Origin: Cuneatibacter sp. NSJ-177
GTDB taxonomy: Bacteria; Bacillota; Clostridia; Lachnospirales; Lachnospiraceae
Direction: 5' to 3'
DNA: 64,000 bases
NCBI RefSeq assembly: GCF_022867805.1
Contig: NZ_JALIFO010000006.1
Span: forward strand, 124,001 to 188,000
The notes under the pieces are model-generated. The model ran no database searches. It had not been told where the DNA came from and saw only the letters and a list, made by a program, of their open reading frames with translations. Of the stretch, positions 28,197-36,464 are shown one piece after another. Position 1 is the first letter of the stretch, and each line of letters starts with the position of its first letter. Both the position numbers and the translations under genes were made by a program.

Positions 28197-29581
28197 TTAA
28201 AGAGTATAAGACAATCACCGAAGTCGCCGGCCCTCTGATGCTGGTAAAAGGCGTGGAAGGCGTCGGCTACGATGAGTTGGGCGAGATCGAATTGCCCAAC
28301 GGCGATATCCGGAACTGCCGTGTGCTGGAAATCAACGGTTCCAACGCGATGGTGCAGTTGTTTGAGAGTTCCGCCGGATTGAACCTGAATGAGAGTAAGG
28401 TCCGGTTCCTGGGCCATGGCATCGAACTTGCGGTTTCCGGCGATATGCTGGGACGCGTATTCGACGGTATGGGACGCCCCATCGACGACGGCCCGGAGAT
28501 TATTCCGGAGGAGACCAAGGATATCAACGGCCTGCCCATGAATCCGGCGGCCAGAGATTACCCGTCCGAGTTTATTCAGACCGGCGTTTCCGCCATCGAT
28601 GGTCTGAATACCCTGGTCCGTGGACAGAAGCTGCCGATTTTCTCCGGCTCCGGTCTGCCCCACGCCGACCTGGCGGCACAGATTGCCCGTCAGGCCAAGG
28701 TGCTGAACACCGACAGTAATTTCGCCGTTGTGTTCGCCGCCATCGGTATCACCTACGAGGAAGCGGATTTCTTCATCTCCGACTTTAAGCGCACCGGCGC
28801 CATCGACCGGACGGTCATGTTCATGAACCTGGCCAACGATCCGGCCGTAGAGCGTATCGCCACCCCTCGTATGGCGCTGACCGCCGCCGAGTACCTGGCT
28901 TTTGAGAAAAACATGCACGTACTGGTCATTTTGACCGATATCACCAACTATGCCGAGGCTCTTCGTGAGATCTCCGCCGCCCGGAAAGAGGTGCCGGGAC
29001 GCCGCGGCTATCCCGGCTACCTGTACACGGACCTTGCTACCATGTACGAGCGCGCAGGAAAGAAGAAAGGCGTGGACGGTTCCATCACCATGATCCCGAT
29101 TCTGACCATGCCGGAGGATGACAAAACTCACCCGATCCCTGACCTGACCGGTTACATTACCGAGGGCCAGATCATTCTGTCCCGTGAGCTCTACCGCAAA
29201 GGCGTAAAACCGCCCATCGACGTACTGCCGTCTCTGTCCCGTTTGAAGGATAAAGGGATCGGCAAGGGCAAGACCCGTGAGGATCATGCCGACACGATGA
29301 ACCAGCTGTTTGCCGCCTATGCCCGTGGTAAGGAGTGCAAAGAACTGATGGCCATCCTGGGCGAAGCCGCCCTGACCGACGTGGATAAGCTGTACGCGAA
29401 ATTTGCGGACAATTTTGAGCGGGAATATGTGTCCCAGGGCTACGAGGCTAACCGCCCCATCGAGGAAACTCTGGAGATCGGCTGGAAACTGCTTCGCCAG
29501 ATGCCGAAGGGCGAGCTGAAGCGTATCCGTGATTCCTTCCTGGAGAAATATTACGACCAGAAGCAGGAGACCGAAAACTAA
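28193..29581 (+). CDS. ntpB: V-type ATPase regulatory subunit B
   Basis: The 462-residue subunit alternates with A in the head. It lacks a Walker A lysine loop: the equivalent position reads [20 protein letters not shown], which is diagnostic of non-catalytic B subunits. Other family segments are [20 protein letters not shown] (about 206-225) and [20 protein letters not shown] (about 270-290). It is coupled to ntpA by an ATGA overlap and followed 18 bases later by ntpD. Confidence 0.97.
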   Translation: MIKEYKTITEVAGPLMLVKGVEGVGYDELGEIELPNGDIRNCRVLEINGSNAMVQLFESSAGLNLNESKVRFLGHGIELAVSGDMLGRVFDGMGRPIDDGPEIIPEETKDINGLPMNPAARDYPSEFIQTGVSAIDGLNTLVRGQKLPIFSGSGLPHADLAAQIARQAKVLNTDSNFAVVFAAIGITYEEADFFISDFKRTGAIDRTVMFMNLANDPAVERIATPRMALTAAEYLAFEKNMHVLVILTDITNYAEALREISAARKEVPGRRGYPGYLYTDLATMYERAGKKKGVDGSITMIPILTMPEDDKTHPIPDLTGYITEGQIILSRELYRKGVKPPIDVLPSLSRLKDKGIGKGKTREDHADTMNQLFAAYARGKECKELMAILGEAALTDVDKLYAKFADNFEREYVSQGYEANRPIEETLEIGWKLLRQMPKGELKRIRDSFLEKYYDQKQETEN

Positions 29582-29599
29582 TTTCAGAGAGGTGATGAC

Positions 29600-30301
29600 A
29601 TGGCACGATTAAACGTAAATCCAACACGAATGGTGCTCTCCAATCTGAAAAAGCAGTTAAAGGTTGCGGTCCGCGGTCACAAGCTGATGAAGGATAAACG
29701 GGATGAGCTGATGAAGCGCTTCCTGGAGCTGGCCCGCGAGAACAAGCGTCTGCGGGAAGAGGTGGAAAAGGAACTGATGGAGGTATATTCGAGCTTTTCG
29801 ATTGCCAGCGCCGTGATGACGCCGAGCATGATGGAAGAGGCCCTGATGTACCCGAAGCAGGGCGTTTCGCTGAACATCGGCAGCAAAAACATCATGAGTG
29901 TGGATGTTCCGGTATTCGATTTTGAGACGACCTCCACCGAAGCGGCCAATATCTTTCCCTACGGCTTTGCCAATACGTCCGGGGAACTGGATACCGCGAT
30001 TGAAAAGCTGTCCGAGGTATTCCCGGTCATGCTGAAGCTGGCGGCCATGGAAAAAGAGGCCAGCATGCTCTCCGACGAGATCGAAAAGACCCGCCGCCGG
30101 GTGAACGCGCTGGAATATGTAAAGATTCCTCAGTATCAGGAGACCATCCGCTACATCACGATGAAGCTGGATGAGGATGAGAGAGGAAACCAGACCCGCC
30201 TGATGAAGGTGAAGGATATGATGGTGAAGGAAGCCATCGAAGAGCGCCGGGAGCAGGATCAAGAGGCGTATGTAGAATTCGCTGCGAGCAAGCAGCCATA
30301 A
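29600..30301 (+). CDS. ntpD: V-type ATPase subunit D (central rotor shaft)
   Basis: The 233-residue protein starts with the conserved LNVNPTRMVLSNLKKQLKVA. It forms two long helices (about 5-75 and 135-205) that make the coiled coil inside the A3B3 head. RRRVNALEYVKIPQYQETI (about 170-190) is the usual C-terminal signature. The start ATG follows AGAGGTGATGAC. It is the last gene of the operon; homologues of E. hirae ntpH and ntpJ are not found after it. Confidence 0.95.
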   Translation: MARLNVNPTRMVLSNLKKQLKVAVRGHKLMKDKRDELMKRFLELARENKRLREEVEKELMEVYSSFSIASAVMTPSMMEEALMYPKQGVSLNIGSKNIMSVDVPVFDFETTSTEAANIFPYGFANTSGELDTAIEKLSEVFPVMLKLAAMEKEASMLSDEIEKTRRRVNALEYVKIPQYQETIRYITMKLDEDERGNQTRLMKVKDMMVKEAIEERREQDQEAYVEFAASKQP

Positions 30302-30315
30302 GTGATTTCAGGAAG

Positions 30316-30350
30316 CGGCGGCCAGCCGGAAAAGTTGGCCGCCGTTTTTA
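30316..30350 (+). terminator. Terminator of the V-ATPase operon
   Basis: Stem CGGCGGCCA / TGGCCGCCG with an 11-base loop, followed by TTTTTAT, 14 bases after the ntpD stop. Confidence 0.9.
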
Positions 30351-30391
30351 TATTGATGAGGTATTGGAAACCCCTCTTTACAACGGCGTGA

Positions 30392-30907
30392 TTAACTTTC
30401 CCGGCAGAATTCTACCAAAGGCAGGATGGCATCCTTTGAGGCACAGTCGAAGGAGCGCTGGACCATCCGGTAGGCCTCGCTGTCGCCTTCCGTTTTCTTC
30501 AGCATGGCGCGGAAGGCAGACATCATTAAACGGTCCGGCAACCCCATCCGCTCATAGGAAAGGCCGCTTTGAAAATAAAAGGTCTTGATTTTGGCCCGTT
30601 CTTCCTCGGTGAGGTTTTGTTCCCACGCTTTTGAGATGCCTGGAGATCCGGCGGGCGCTGCCCCGGTGGCAAAAATGGCAAGCTTTTTCCCCTCCAGCTT
30701 GGGGGCTTGGCTGAGAAACCATTTAACCCCTTGGATTCTTCCGGCGTGGATCCAGCCGCCAAAAAGGATCGTGTCGTAAGAATCGAAAGATTGTTGTTTT
30801 CTGTCTCCATAGGCGGCCAAATCGCAGGAAAGCGCTTCGCTGATCCAGCGGGCGTACCGCTCGGTAAAACCGGTTTTACTGCGGTAGATGACAAGGGTCT
30901 TGTTCAT
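30392..30907 (-). CDS. Flavodoxin-domain protein
   Basis: The 171-residue protein has a flavodoxin FMN loop at the very N-terminus (VIYRSKTGFTERYARWI, residues 6-22), a second loop FGGWIHAGRIQG (about 48-60) and a FATGAAP strand (about 78-85). It resembles the HemG/flavodoxin_5 group of small redox proteins; without the HemG long-chain loop it cannot be called a protoporphyrinogen oxidase. It lies 13 bases downstream of the TetR gene on the same strand, so both are expressed from the palindrome-covered promoter. The start follows GAAAGGAGCTTCC. Confidence 0.85.
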   Translation of the reverse strand: MNKTLVIYRSKTGFTERYARWISEALSCDLAAYGDRKQQSFDSYDTILFGGWIHAGRIQGVKWFLSQAPKLEGKKLAIFATGAAPAGSPGISKAWEQNLTEEERAKIKTFYFQSGLSYERMGLPDRLMMSAFRAMLKKTEGDSEAYRMVQRSFDCASKDAILPLVEFCRES

Positions 30908-30920
30908 GGAAGCTCCTTTC

Positions 30921-31481
30921 TTACTGCTCCCGAGCCTGACGGAGAAAGGCCTGGTAAGCTAGTTCCAGTTGGCTGGTTATCTCTTCCTCCGGGATTCCGG
31001 AATCAGTGGTTGCCAGAATCGTTCCGATCCCCACCGTATAGATCAGCATGTGGAGATGAAGCGCCTTGGCCTGAGAAAGTGAAATTTGTAGCGTTTCAGC
31101 GATCGTGACAGCGGCCTCCGGATTGGTTTCAGTCTGATACAAATCCGTGAGAGCTCTAATATGTTCCCTCTTTTTCAGCACAAACAGTTGAAACAGATGA
31201 GGCTCCTCCTTGGCAAGCTGGATATAAGCATGGCCGGTGCTCCGAAAAAAATCAGACGGATCGATGTGGGAGGCAATATACTCCTGAATAAAGCGAGAGG
31301 CACGGCCCACGACATCCTTGCGCAGTCCCTCCATGCTTTGGCAATAGCTGTAAATCGGCTGGACCGAGCAGTCCAGCTTTTGCGCAATGTTCTTCACGAT
31401 CACCTGTTCCATTCCGCCGGTTCTCGCCAGCTCGAATGCGGCTTCAACTACCATTTCTTTTGTAATTCGCTGCTTCGGCAT
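30921..31481 (-). CDS. TetR family transcriptional regulator
   Basis: The 186-residue repressor has an N-terminal TetR helix-turn-helix (about 8-55; VKNIAQKLDCSVQPIYSYCQSMEGLRKDV), with a variable helical ligand domain behind it. The start ATG follows TTGGAGGTTTTTT. The gene is preceded by a consensus promoter whose -10 box overlaps a perfect 39-bp palindrome, so tight autoregulation is very likely. The flavodoxin-like gene downstream is the obvious co-regulated target. The ligand is unknown. Confidence 0.92.
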   Translation of the reverse strand: MPKQRITKEMVVEAAFELARTGGMEQVIVKNIAQKLDCSVQPIYSYCQSMEGLRKDVVGRASRFIQEYIASHIDPSDFFRSTGHAYIQLAKEEPHLFQLFVLKKREHIRALTDLYQTETNPEAAVTIAETLQISLSQAKALHLHMLIYTVGIGTILATTDSGIPEEEITSQLELAYQAFLRQAREQ

Positions 31482-31495
31482 AAAAAACCTCCAAT

Positions 31496-31534
31496 ATAAT
31501 CATATTATATAAATGATTTATATAATATGATTAT
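31496..31534. promoter_or_regulatory. Perfect 39-bp palindrome, TetR operator
   Basis: ATAATCATATTATATAAA and its exact complement flank a 3-base centre (TGA at 31514-31516). It begins 15 bases upstream of the TetR start codon and overlaps the -10 box, so bound protein would block transcription. Confidence 0.8.
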
Positions 31535-31557
31535 AACTTTTTATAACGGATTGTCAA
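31530..31557 (-). promoter_or_regulatory. Promoter of the TetR-flavodoxin operon
   Basis: On the minus strand TTGACA (31552-31557), 16-base spacer, TATAAT (31530-31535): both boxes are perfect consensus. The -10 box overlaps the end of the 39-bp palindrome. Confidence 0.85.
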
Positions 31558-31628
31558 GAAGAGAATTTGCGGCGGCTTTAAAAATCAATCTAAGAGCAGG
31601 AGGGAACAAAAAAGCTGGATGGGTGCTT

Positions 31629-31928
31629 TTAATTGCACCACATCCAGCGGCACTGCTTGAGATCGACACAGCCGTTGGCCTTGATCGGCACCCCTTCATT
31701 TAGCAGAAGGCGGCGCTGATCAGTCCAACCGGGAACCAGCCGTCCCACACTGTTGACAACCCGGTGACAAGGGAGTTCATCCGGCGCATAGTGCATCGCC
31801 TGTCCAACCATCCGGGAGCGGTTGGGGGCGCCGATCATCCAGGCAATCTGCCCATAGGTGGCTACCTTGCCTTTGGGGATTGCGGCCACGACTTCAAAAA
31901 CCTGCGAAAAAAATTCCATACGGTCCAT
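31629..31928 (-). CDS. Short MGMT-family DNA alkyltransferase-like protein
   Basis: The 99-residue protein consists only of the DNA-binding/active-site domain of O6-alkylguanine-DNA alkyltransferases: FSQVFEVVAAIPKGKVATYGQIAW with the helix-turn-helix, then LPCHRVVNSVGRL carrying the alkyl-acceptor Cys54. Because Cys is kept, it is not an Atl1-type protein, where the Cys is replaced. It lacks the N-terminal domain found in the next gene upstream. Relatives of this length are common in Firmicutes. The start ATG is preceded by AAAGGA; a Met three codons later is also possible. The product may repair or flag alkylated guanine. Confidence 0.85.
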   Translation of the reverse strand: MDRMEFFSQVFEVVAAIPKGKVATYGQIAWMIGAPNRSRMVGQAMHYAPDELPCHRVVNSVGRLVPGWTDQRRLLLNEGVPIKANGCVDLKQCRWMWCN

Positions 31929-32030
31929 GGGATCTGATTCCTTTCACAAAATGGTGACTGTAAAGAGGCCCTACAGCCTCCTTTTCGGAAATACTTTGCC
32001 GCTGAGAGGCTTTATAGGACGGTGGATTCC

Positions 32031-32564
32031 CTAGAGGGCGGTCCCTTTTTTGGGAACAAACAGGTGATCCATCGATACGCCTTCCAGTTTCAGCAGATGA
32101 ATTTTTTTATCAATCCCTCCCGCATATCCGGTCAGGCTTCCGGTTGATCCGACTACCCGGTGGCAGGGAATGACAATGCTGATGGGATTGTGACCGACCG
32201 CTCCGCCCACCGCTTGGGCGGATACGTGTTTTCCTTCGGACTGGGCTTCCATCTGTTTGGCGATCGCGCCGTAGGTAGTTAGTTCTCCGTAGGGAATGGA
32301 CAGGAGAATCTGCCAGACCGATTGACGGAATGCGCTGCCCTGGGGGGCCAGAGGCGGTAGGAAATCCGGGTTGGATCCGGAAAAGTAGATGTTCAGCCAA
32401 TCCTTTAGTTGTTGGAATACCGGAAGCTCTTTTGCTTCGGTCTCTTCAGAAAGATTCGATTCAAAGTATTTCTGGCCTTCGATCCAAAGGCCAACGATGT
32501 TTTCCCCGTCACTTGCCGCATAGAGCTGTCCGACAGGAGAAGGGATTTGGCACAGATAGGTCAT
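32031..32564 (-). CDS. ogt: Methylated-DNA--protein-cysteine methyltransferase
   Basis: The 177-residue suicide enzyme removes alkyl groups from O6-guanine. The N-terminal ribonuclease-H-like domain (about 1-75) is followed by the active-site domain: FRQSVWQILLSIPYGELTTYG, then VIPCHRVVGSTGSLTGYAGG with acceptor Cys134 and the usual Asn-His before it (GHNP). The start at 32564 is chosen from AAGGAGGTACCCC; in-frame codons upstream lie across the promoter. It precedes the short MGMT-like gene by 102 bases on the same strand, so the two paralogues may be expressed together. Confidence 0.93.
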   Translation of the reverse strand: MTYLCQIPSPVGQLYAASDGENIVGLWIEGQKYFESNLSEETEAKELPVFQQLKDWLNIYFSGSNPDFLPPLAPQGSAFRQSVWQILLSIPYGELTTYGAIAKQMEAQSEGKHVSAQAVGGAVGHNPISIVIPCHRVVGSTGSLTGYAGGIDKKIHLLKLEGVSMDHLFVPKKGTAL

Positions 32565-32925
32565 GGGGTACCTCCTTAGGGCGAAATCCGTCCGGTTCTT
32601 TTCATTCGTTCCGTTGTCCGATCCAGGCGATCGCTTCTTGTCAAATTTTGTCTTTCGTATTTTTATTATACAATACCCGGCAGGCAATTACAACCAGCGG
32701 CTGAGAATGGTATTGACGGCGGCGGGAGGAAACGGTAAGATGAAAGCATTGGAAGAAATGACCGCCCCGTTTCATCAGAAGAACGCTCGAATTGAAGTAG
32801 GGATGAAACCATAGGCAGGACAGACGGAAACACCGCCGCCATCAGTTCTTGGGGCTGGATACATAGACAGAAGATCCGCCGAAATGAAGGATCAGCTGGA
32901 ATTGGATAAGGAGAACGGATATTCT
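32565..32925. other. Intergenic region between divergent ogt and sortase genes
   Basis: This 361-base region contains the ogt promoter and a weaker plus-strand pair TTGACG-17-TAAGAT (32713-32741). A 24-codon frame at 32740-32814 with GGAGG upstream starts inside that -10 box, so it is not called as a gene. Confidence 0.5.
32665..32693 (-). promoter_or_regulatory. Promoter of ogt
   Basis: On the minus strand TTGTAA (32688-32693), 17-base spacer, TATAAT (32665-32670), about 100 bases before the start codon. Confidence 0.65.
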
Positions 32926-33741
32926 ATGAAAGAGTCAGAGACGAACCGGGAAAGAGAGAAAGGACGGCGCGGCAAAAAGAAAAAAAGCCTTTGGTTTTTG
33001 AATCTGCTGATTGTGATATTAATTGCGGTGATGGTTTTTTGTGCCTACCAAATTATCAGCCAGCTTCTGGAAGACAAAAAGGGAAAGGATGTCTATGGGG
33101 ATGTCGTTTCCGAGGCGGTAATGGAGGAGACGGAAACGGCAATCGTAGAATCCGGAGGCGTGGAAGAGACGGTCACACTGCGGAAGATTAACTTTCAGAC
33201 GCTGTGGGGTATCAACAAGGATGTAATCGGCTGGCTGGAATGTGAAAATACGATTGTAAATTACCCGGTAGTCCAGGGAAAGGACAATGAATATTATCTG
33301 AAACATTTGCTGGACGGAACGTATCACCGTTTTGGCACTCTATTTGCCGACTGCGCAAATGCAGCGGATTTTACAGATCAGAACACGGTGATCTACGGGC
33401 ACCACATCAAGGCCGGAACCATGTTTCAAATGCTGGATAATTATAAGGAGCCGGACTATTATCAGGAACATCCTTATTTTATGCTGTATCTTCCGGATCG
33501 GACATATCGGATCGAGCTGTTTGCCGGCTGCCTGGTAGATGGAGCGGACGGGGTTCCGCTGAATTTTTCAGATGCACAGGAATATCAGGACTATATTGAC
33601 TCTCTGCGCGCCAAGTCTACTTTTACCAGTCCAGTAGAAATGACGGCGGAGGACCGCATGGTGACGCTGTATACCTGCGCTTATGATTTTGAGACGGCTC
33701 GGTATGTGGTCTGCGGGAAACTGGTCGAAGTGACCTCATAA
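32926..33741 (+). CDS. srtB: Class B sortase
   Basis: The 271-residue membrane-anchored transpeptidase has a Lys/Arg-rich cytoplasmic start, one signal-anchor helix (about 22-46) and the sortase beta-barrel (about 90-270). The catalytic triad is visible: His159 in VIYGHHI, Cys251 in TLYTCAYDF and Arg259 in ETARYVVCG. The TLxTC context and the TLWGINKDVIGWL opening identify class B rather than class A or D. It would attach a surface protein to the peptidoglycan, but no sorting-signal substrate lies in the window. The start at 32926 follows AAGGAG with long spacing; an ATG at 32884 has no site. The BlaI/BlaR1-like block follows, suggesting an envelope theme. Confidence 0.92.
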   Translation: MKESETNREREKGRRGKKKKSLWFLNLLIVILIAVMVFCAYQIISQLLEDKKGKDVYGDVVSEAVMEETETAIVESGGVEETVTLRKINFQTLWGINKDVIGWLECENTIVNYPVVQGKDNEYYLKHLLDGTYHRFGTLFADCANAADFTDQNTVIYGHHIKAGTMFQMLDNYKEPDYYQEHPYFMLYLPDRTYRIELFAGCLVDGADGVPLNFSDAQEYQDYIDSLRAKSTFTSPVEMTAEDRMVTLYTCAYDFETARYVVCGKLVEVTS

Positions 33742-33912
33742 CAGGCCGGTTGCATGTATATGGGGAGGTAAAATCTATCTTTGTGACATATGCGTACTTT
33801 GGGAATATGTGGGAATTATTCTTGCGCATGTCCGAGGATCACGTAGAGTGTAGGTGGTTATATATGCAAAGAATCTGCATAAGATTCGAAAGTATTTTAG
33901 TTGAGAAATAAC

Positions 33913-33941
33913 TCGACAGAACAAAAAAACCATGATATGCT
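33913..33941 (+). promoter_or_regulatory. Promoter of the blaI-blaR1-like operon
   Basis: TCGACA (33913-33918), 17-base spacer, TATGCT (33936-33941) with an extended -10 TG at 33933-33934. Confidence 0.55.
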
Positions 33942-33997
33942 TCTAAATGTAACAAACTGTGTCGAAAACTAGGAAAATAGTTGCATGAGACAAGAAT

Positions 33998-34018
33998 GTG
34001 TGGTAACATTAACTACAC
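33998..34018. promoter_or_regulatory. BlaI-type operator candidate
   Basis: GTGTGGT and ACTACAC form an inverted repeat with one mismatch and a 7-base spacer, between the promoter and the blaI start. BlaI/MecI repressors bind inverted repeats containing ACA/TGT elements at such positions. Confidence 0.45.
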
Positions 34019-34041
34019 AGGTAATCGTGGAGGAAAAAGTT

Positions 34042-34413
34042 GTGAAAGCATTGACTGAATGCGAAGTTGTAGTGATGAAATGTATCTGGGAAACCGATCA
34101 TGACATGGCTCTGCCGGAAATCATGGAGATGGTGAATCGCCGGTTCCAGAAGAGCTGGAAGCCACAGACAGTATCAACGTTTCTGACCCGCTTGGTGAAA
34201 AAGGATTTTCTGAATATGTATCGCCAAGGCCGCAGCTTTCTCTATCATCCCTTGGTAGCTGAGCTGGATTACGGAGAAGGGCAGATCAACAAATGTGCAG
34301 ATCTGTGGTGCAACAACGACGCCGACCTGTTCATAAGCGCTTTAAATAAGCAGCGCAAGCTGAAGAAAGATGAAGTTCAGAGAATTCGTGCTTTGATCGA
34401 TGACTTGGATTAA
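34042..34413 (+). CDS. blaI: BlaI/MecI/CopY family repressor
   Basis: The 123-residue winged-helix repressor begins VKALTECEVVVMKCIWE, like the LTxxEWEVMxxLW opening of BlaI. It continues with TVSTFLTRLVKKDFLNMYRQGRSFLYHPL, the recognition helix and wing (about 40-70). The C-terminal helices would dimerise and contain the protease-sensitive site. The GTG at 34042 is preferred because GGAGGAAAAAGTT precedes it; the ATG at 33985 has no site and lies beside the operator. It overlaps the BlaR1-like gene by 14 bases, the normal coupling of repressor and receptor. Targets may include the surrounding envelope genes. Confidence 0.93.
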   Translation: MKALTECEVVVMKCIWETDHDMALPEIMEMVNRRFQKSWKPQTVSTFLTRLVKKDFLNMYRQGRSFLYHPLVAELDYGEGQINKCADLWCNNDADLFISALNKQRKLKKDEVQRIRALIDDLD

Positions 34414-35815
34414 TCATTTATTCTTCGCTGCCTGTCTTTGTTCCGTCTCCGGCACGCTTGCTCTGCTCGAGTGGAAGCTTTTGCTTCCAATTCTCGAGCG
34501 GTGGCGGCCAAATCTGAACGCTGTGATGCTGAAATTAGTTGTAATCCAATACCTTTGTCCGATTGTATATATCGTTATGAGGTGGAGTCGGATGAGCTTT
34601 CAGCACGAGCAAAGGTTTGGTATGCTTTTCATAACTACAAATCTAATTGGCGCAGTTATGAAGGTTTTAGGAGTGGTGTGGCTGATCGCCATTATTCTCC
34701 AGCTGCCAAAACAGGTACGGATGTTTCTTCGGGATCGCGAGATCCTCCAGGGCAACGTACCGGTGGAGATGGAAGGCGCGGAAGAACTGTTTCGGGAAGT
34801 TTGCAAGGAACTGGGGATTCGCAGAAAAATTCGTTTGTTTGCCAATGATGCGTGCTATTCTCCGGTAAGGATCCGGATTGTCCGGCCGGCGGTTCTGTTA
34901 CCTTACGGGATGGAGTGCGATGAACAAGAACTTCGGATGATATTCATTCATGAGCTGACACATTACCTTCACCATGATTTAGCGTATAAAGTTGCCTGTT
35001 TCCTAATTTGTATCATCCACTGGTTCAATCCATGTGTAAGGAATTTGGTGGAACACTACGAGGAATGGGCGGAAACAGCCTGTGATGTAAGTACCTGTGA
35101 AAAGGGCAAGCGGTATTTTACGAAAACCGAATATGCCCTGATGCTGCTCCGTCATGCGGAGGAAGACAACGGCGATGATCCGGAAGGACACGTCTTGTCA
35201 CTTTACAGCAATGATAATGAAATCGAGAGGAGAATTAACAGATTAAAGACAGTAAGAAATATTAAGAAGCCGTTACCTAAAGCAATGCTAGCCATCTTGA
35301 CTGCAGTATTATTTGTTGGAAATAGTATACCAGCATTTGCGGTTGGTGATATGTTGGCAAATGGCTACGAAGAAGTTTACGAAAGTACGTCGGAATTTTT
35401 GGCGGAGTCCCAAAAAGTAAAGATGACAATCAGTGCGGAAGGATTCAAAGTCAATGAAGCGGGAGAAATTGAGATTCCTGCAGATGAAGTAAATCCAGAG
35501 GGGTTGCCTGAAATTGTTATGGAAGGGGATAATAAGGCCGAAGCTACTAAGTTCTATAACTGGGATATTCCAGCCAATACATATGGCCGGTCTTTTGAAT
35601 TTACCTGTAAATCTGGTAGCCGGATAGCAATAATGGGTAAATTCGATCAAACAATTCAAGCTGGTATAATTGAGCCAAATGGAAACAGGCGGTGTGTCAT
35701 CGATTCAAGCGTAATAAGTCATACGTTTACCTTGGATCAGGCTGGAACTTACAACTTCTATGTAAAGAACACGAATGACTTTGAAATCCATGTGGAAGTG
35801 TCCGTAGCATATTAG
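34400..35815 (+). CDS. BlaR1/MecR1-like M56 membrane metallopeptidase with a novel ectodomain
   Basis: The 471-residue protein has membrane helices at about 5-25, 38-58 and 75-100. The M56 peptidase domain has the zinc motif HELTH (His184-Glu185, His188) and a downstream EEWAETACD segment that may give the third ligand. A last hydrophobic helix (about 295-315) ends IPAFA, followed by an extracellular domain (about 316-471). In BlaR1 this place is taken by a penicillin-binding sensor; here it is a beta-rich module (PANTYGRSFEFTCKSG, IQAGIIEPNGNRRCVIDS, TYNFYVKNTND) unlike a penicillin-binding fold, so the signal is not necessarily a beta-lactam. The helix ending IPAFA also looks like a cleavable signal. 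Two further copies of this region follow. Confidence 0.9.
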   Translation: MTWINHLFFAACLCSVSGTLALLEWKLLLPILERWRPNLNAVMLKLVVIQYLCPIVYIVMRWSRMSFQHEQRFGMLFITTNLIGAVMKVLGVVWLIAIILQLPKQVRMFLRDREILQGNVPVEMEGAEELFREVCKELGIRRKIRLFANDACYSPVRIRIVRPAVLLPYGMECDEQELRMIFIHELTHYLHHDLAYKVACFLICIIHWFNPCVRNLVEHYEEWAETACDVSTCEKGKRYFTKTEYALMLLRHAEEDNGDDPEGHVLSLYSNDNEIERRINRLKTVRNIKKPLPKAMLAILTAVLFVGNSIPAFAVGDMLANGYEEVYESTSEFLAESQKVKMTISAEGFKVNEAGEIEIPADEVNPEGLPEIVMEGDNKAEATKFYNWDIPANTYGRSFEFTCKSGSRIAIMGKFDQTIQAGIIEPNGNRRCVIDSSVISHTFTLDQAGTYNFYVKNTNDFEIHVEVSVAY

Positions 35816-35899
35816 AAGGACAACGATCCGAAGTAATATGTCGTGTTCCTTTACAATAGCAACAACGAAATCGAGAGGAGAATAAGTAAATTGAAGACA

Positions 35900-36463
35900 A
35901 TGAGAAATTTAAGGGCAATGTTATCAAAAGTTATGCTGACTACCGTTGCTGCCGTGGTATTTGTTGGGAACAGTATTCCTGCATTTGCGGCTAGTGATGT
36001 TTTGGCAAATGGTTATGAAGATGTTTACGAAGGCACGTCGGATTTATCGTCAGAGGCCCAAGAAATAAGAATTACGTTCAATGCGGAAGGTTACGAAGTG
36101 AATGAAGCAGGTGAAATTGAGATTCCAGCAGATCAAGTGAATCCAGAGGGCTTGCCGGAGATCGTGATGGGAGGAGATGAAAGGCTTAGGACACTAAAAT
36201 TTTATGAATGGGATGTACCGGCCAATACCTACAGTCGTTCATTCGATTTTACCTGTCAATCCGGTGGACGTATTGGGATATCAGTTGTTTGTGATCATAC
36301 GATTCAAGCCGGTATTATTGAACCGAATGGTGATAGACGGTGTGTTATTGATTCAGGTGTATTCAGCCATACGTTTACATTGGATCAGACAGGAACTTAT
36401 AACTTTTATGTGAAAAATACCAATAATTTTGAAATTCATCTAGAGGCATCCGTAGCATATTAA
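35900..36463 (+). CDS. Secreted paralogue of the BlaR1-like ectodomain (copy 2)
   Basis: The 187-residue frame is homologous to the last ~190 residues of the preceding protease. Homology begins right after that gene's stop: bases ~35818-35900 still match the protease codons around SLYSNDNEIERRI but contain an in-frame TAA, so this is a 3'-end duplication. From the ATG at 35900 the product has a basic start (MRNLRAMLSK), a hydrophobic core and IPAFA before ASD, that is, a plausible signal peptide. The helix that anchors the domain in copy 1 would thus become a secretion signal. The ectodomain (about 32-187) is intact. Other starts (GTG 35843, TTG 35891 after AGGAG) are possible. Function is not known; a soluble decoy or partner of the receptor is an inference. 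Confidence 0.7.
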   Translation: MRNLRAMLSKVMLTTVAAVVFVGNSIPAFAASDVLANGYEDVYEGTSDLSSEAQEIRITFNAEGYEVNEAGEIEIPADQVNPEGLPEIVMGGDERLRTLKFYEWDVPANTYSRSFDFTCQSGGRIGISVVCDHTIQAGIIEPNGDRRCVIDSGVFSHTFTLDQTGTYNFYVKNTNNFEIHLEASVAY

Positions 36464-36464
36464 A

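Larger units (their letters stand above)
33742..34041. other. Control region upstream of blaI
   Basis: This 300-base A+T-rich region without a gene holds the promoter at 33913-33941 and an inverted repeat at 33998-34018. No clear terminator for the sortase gene was found in it. Confidence 0.55.

Noticed and set aside
32740-32814. 24-codon leader peptide before the sortase gene
   Set aside because: Its start codon lies inside the best -10 candidate, and no attenuator structure follows.
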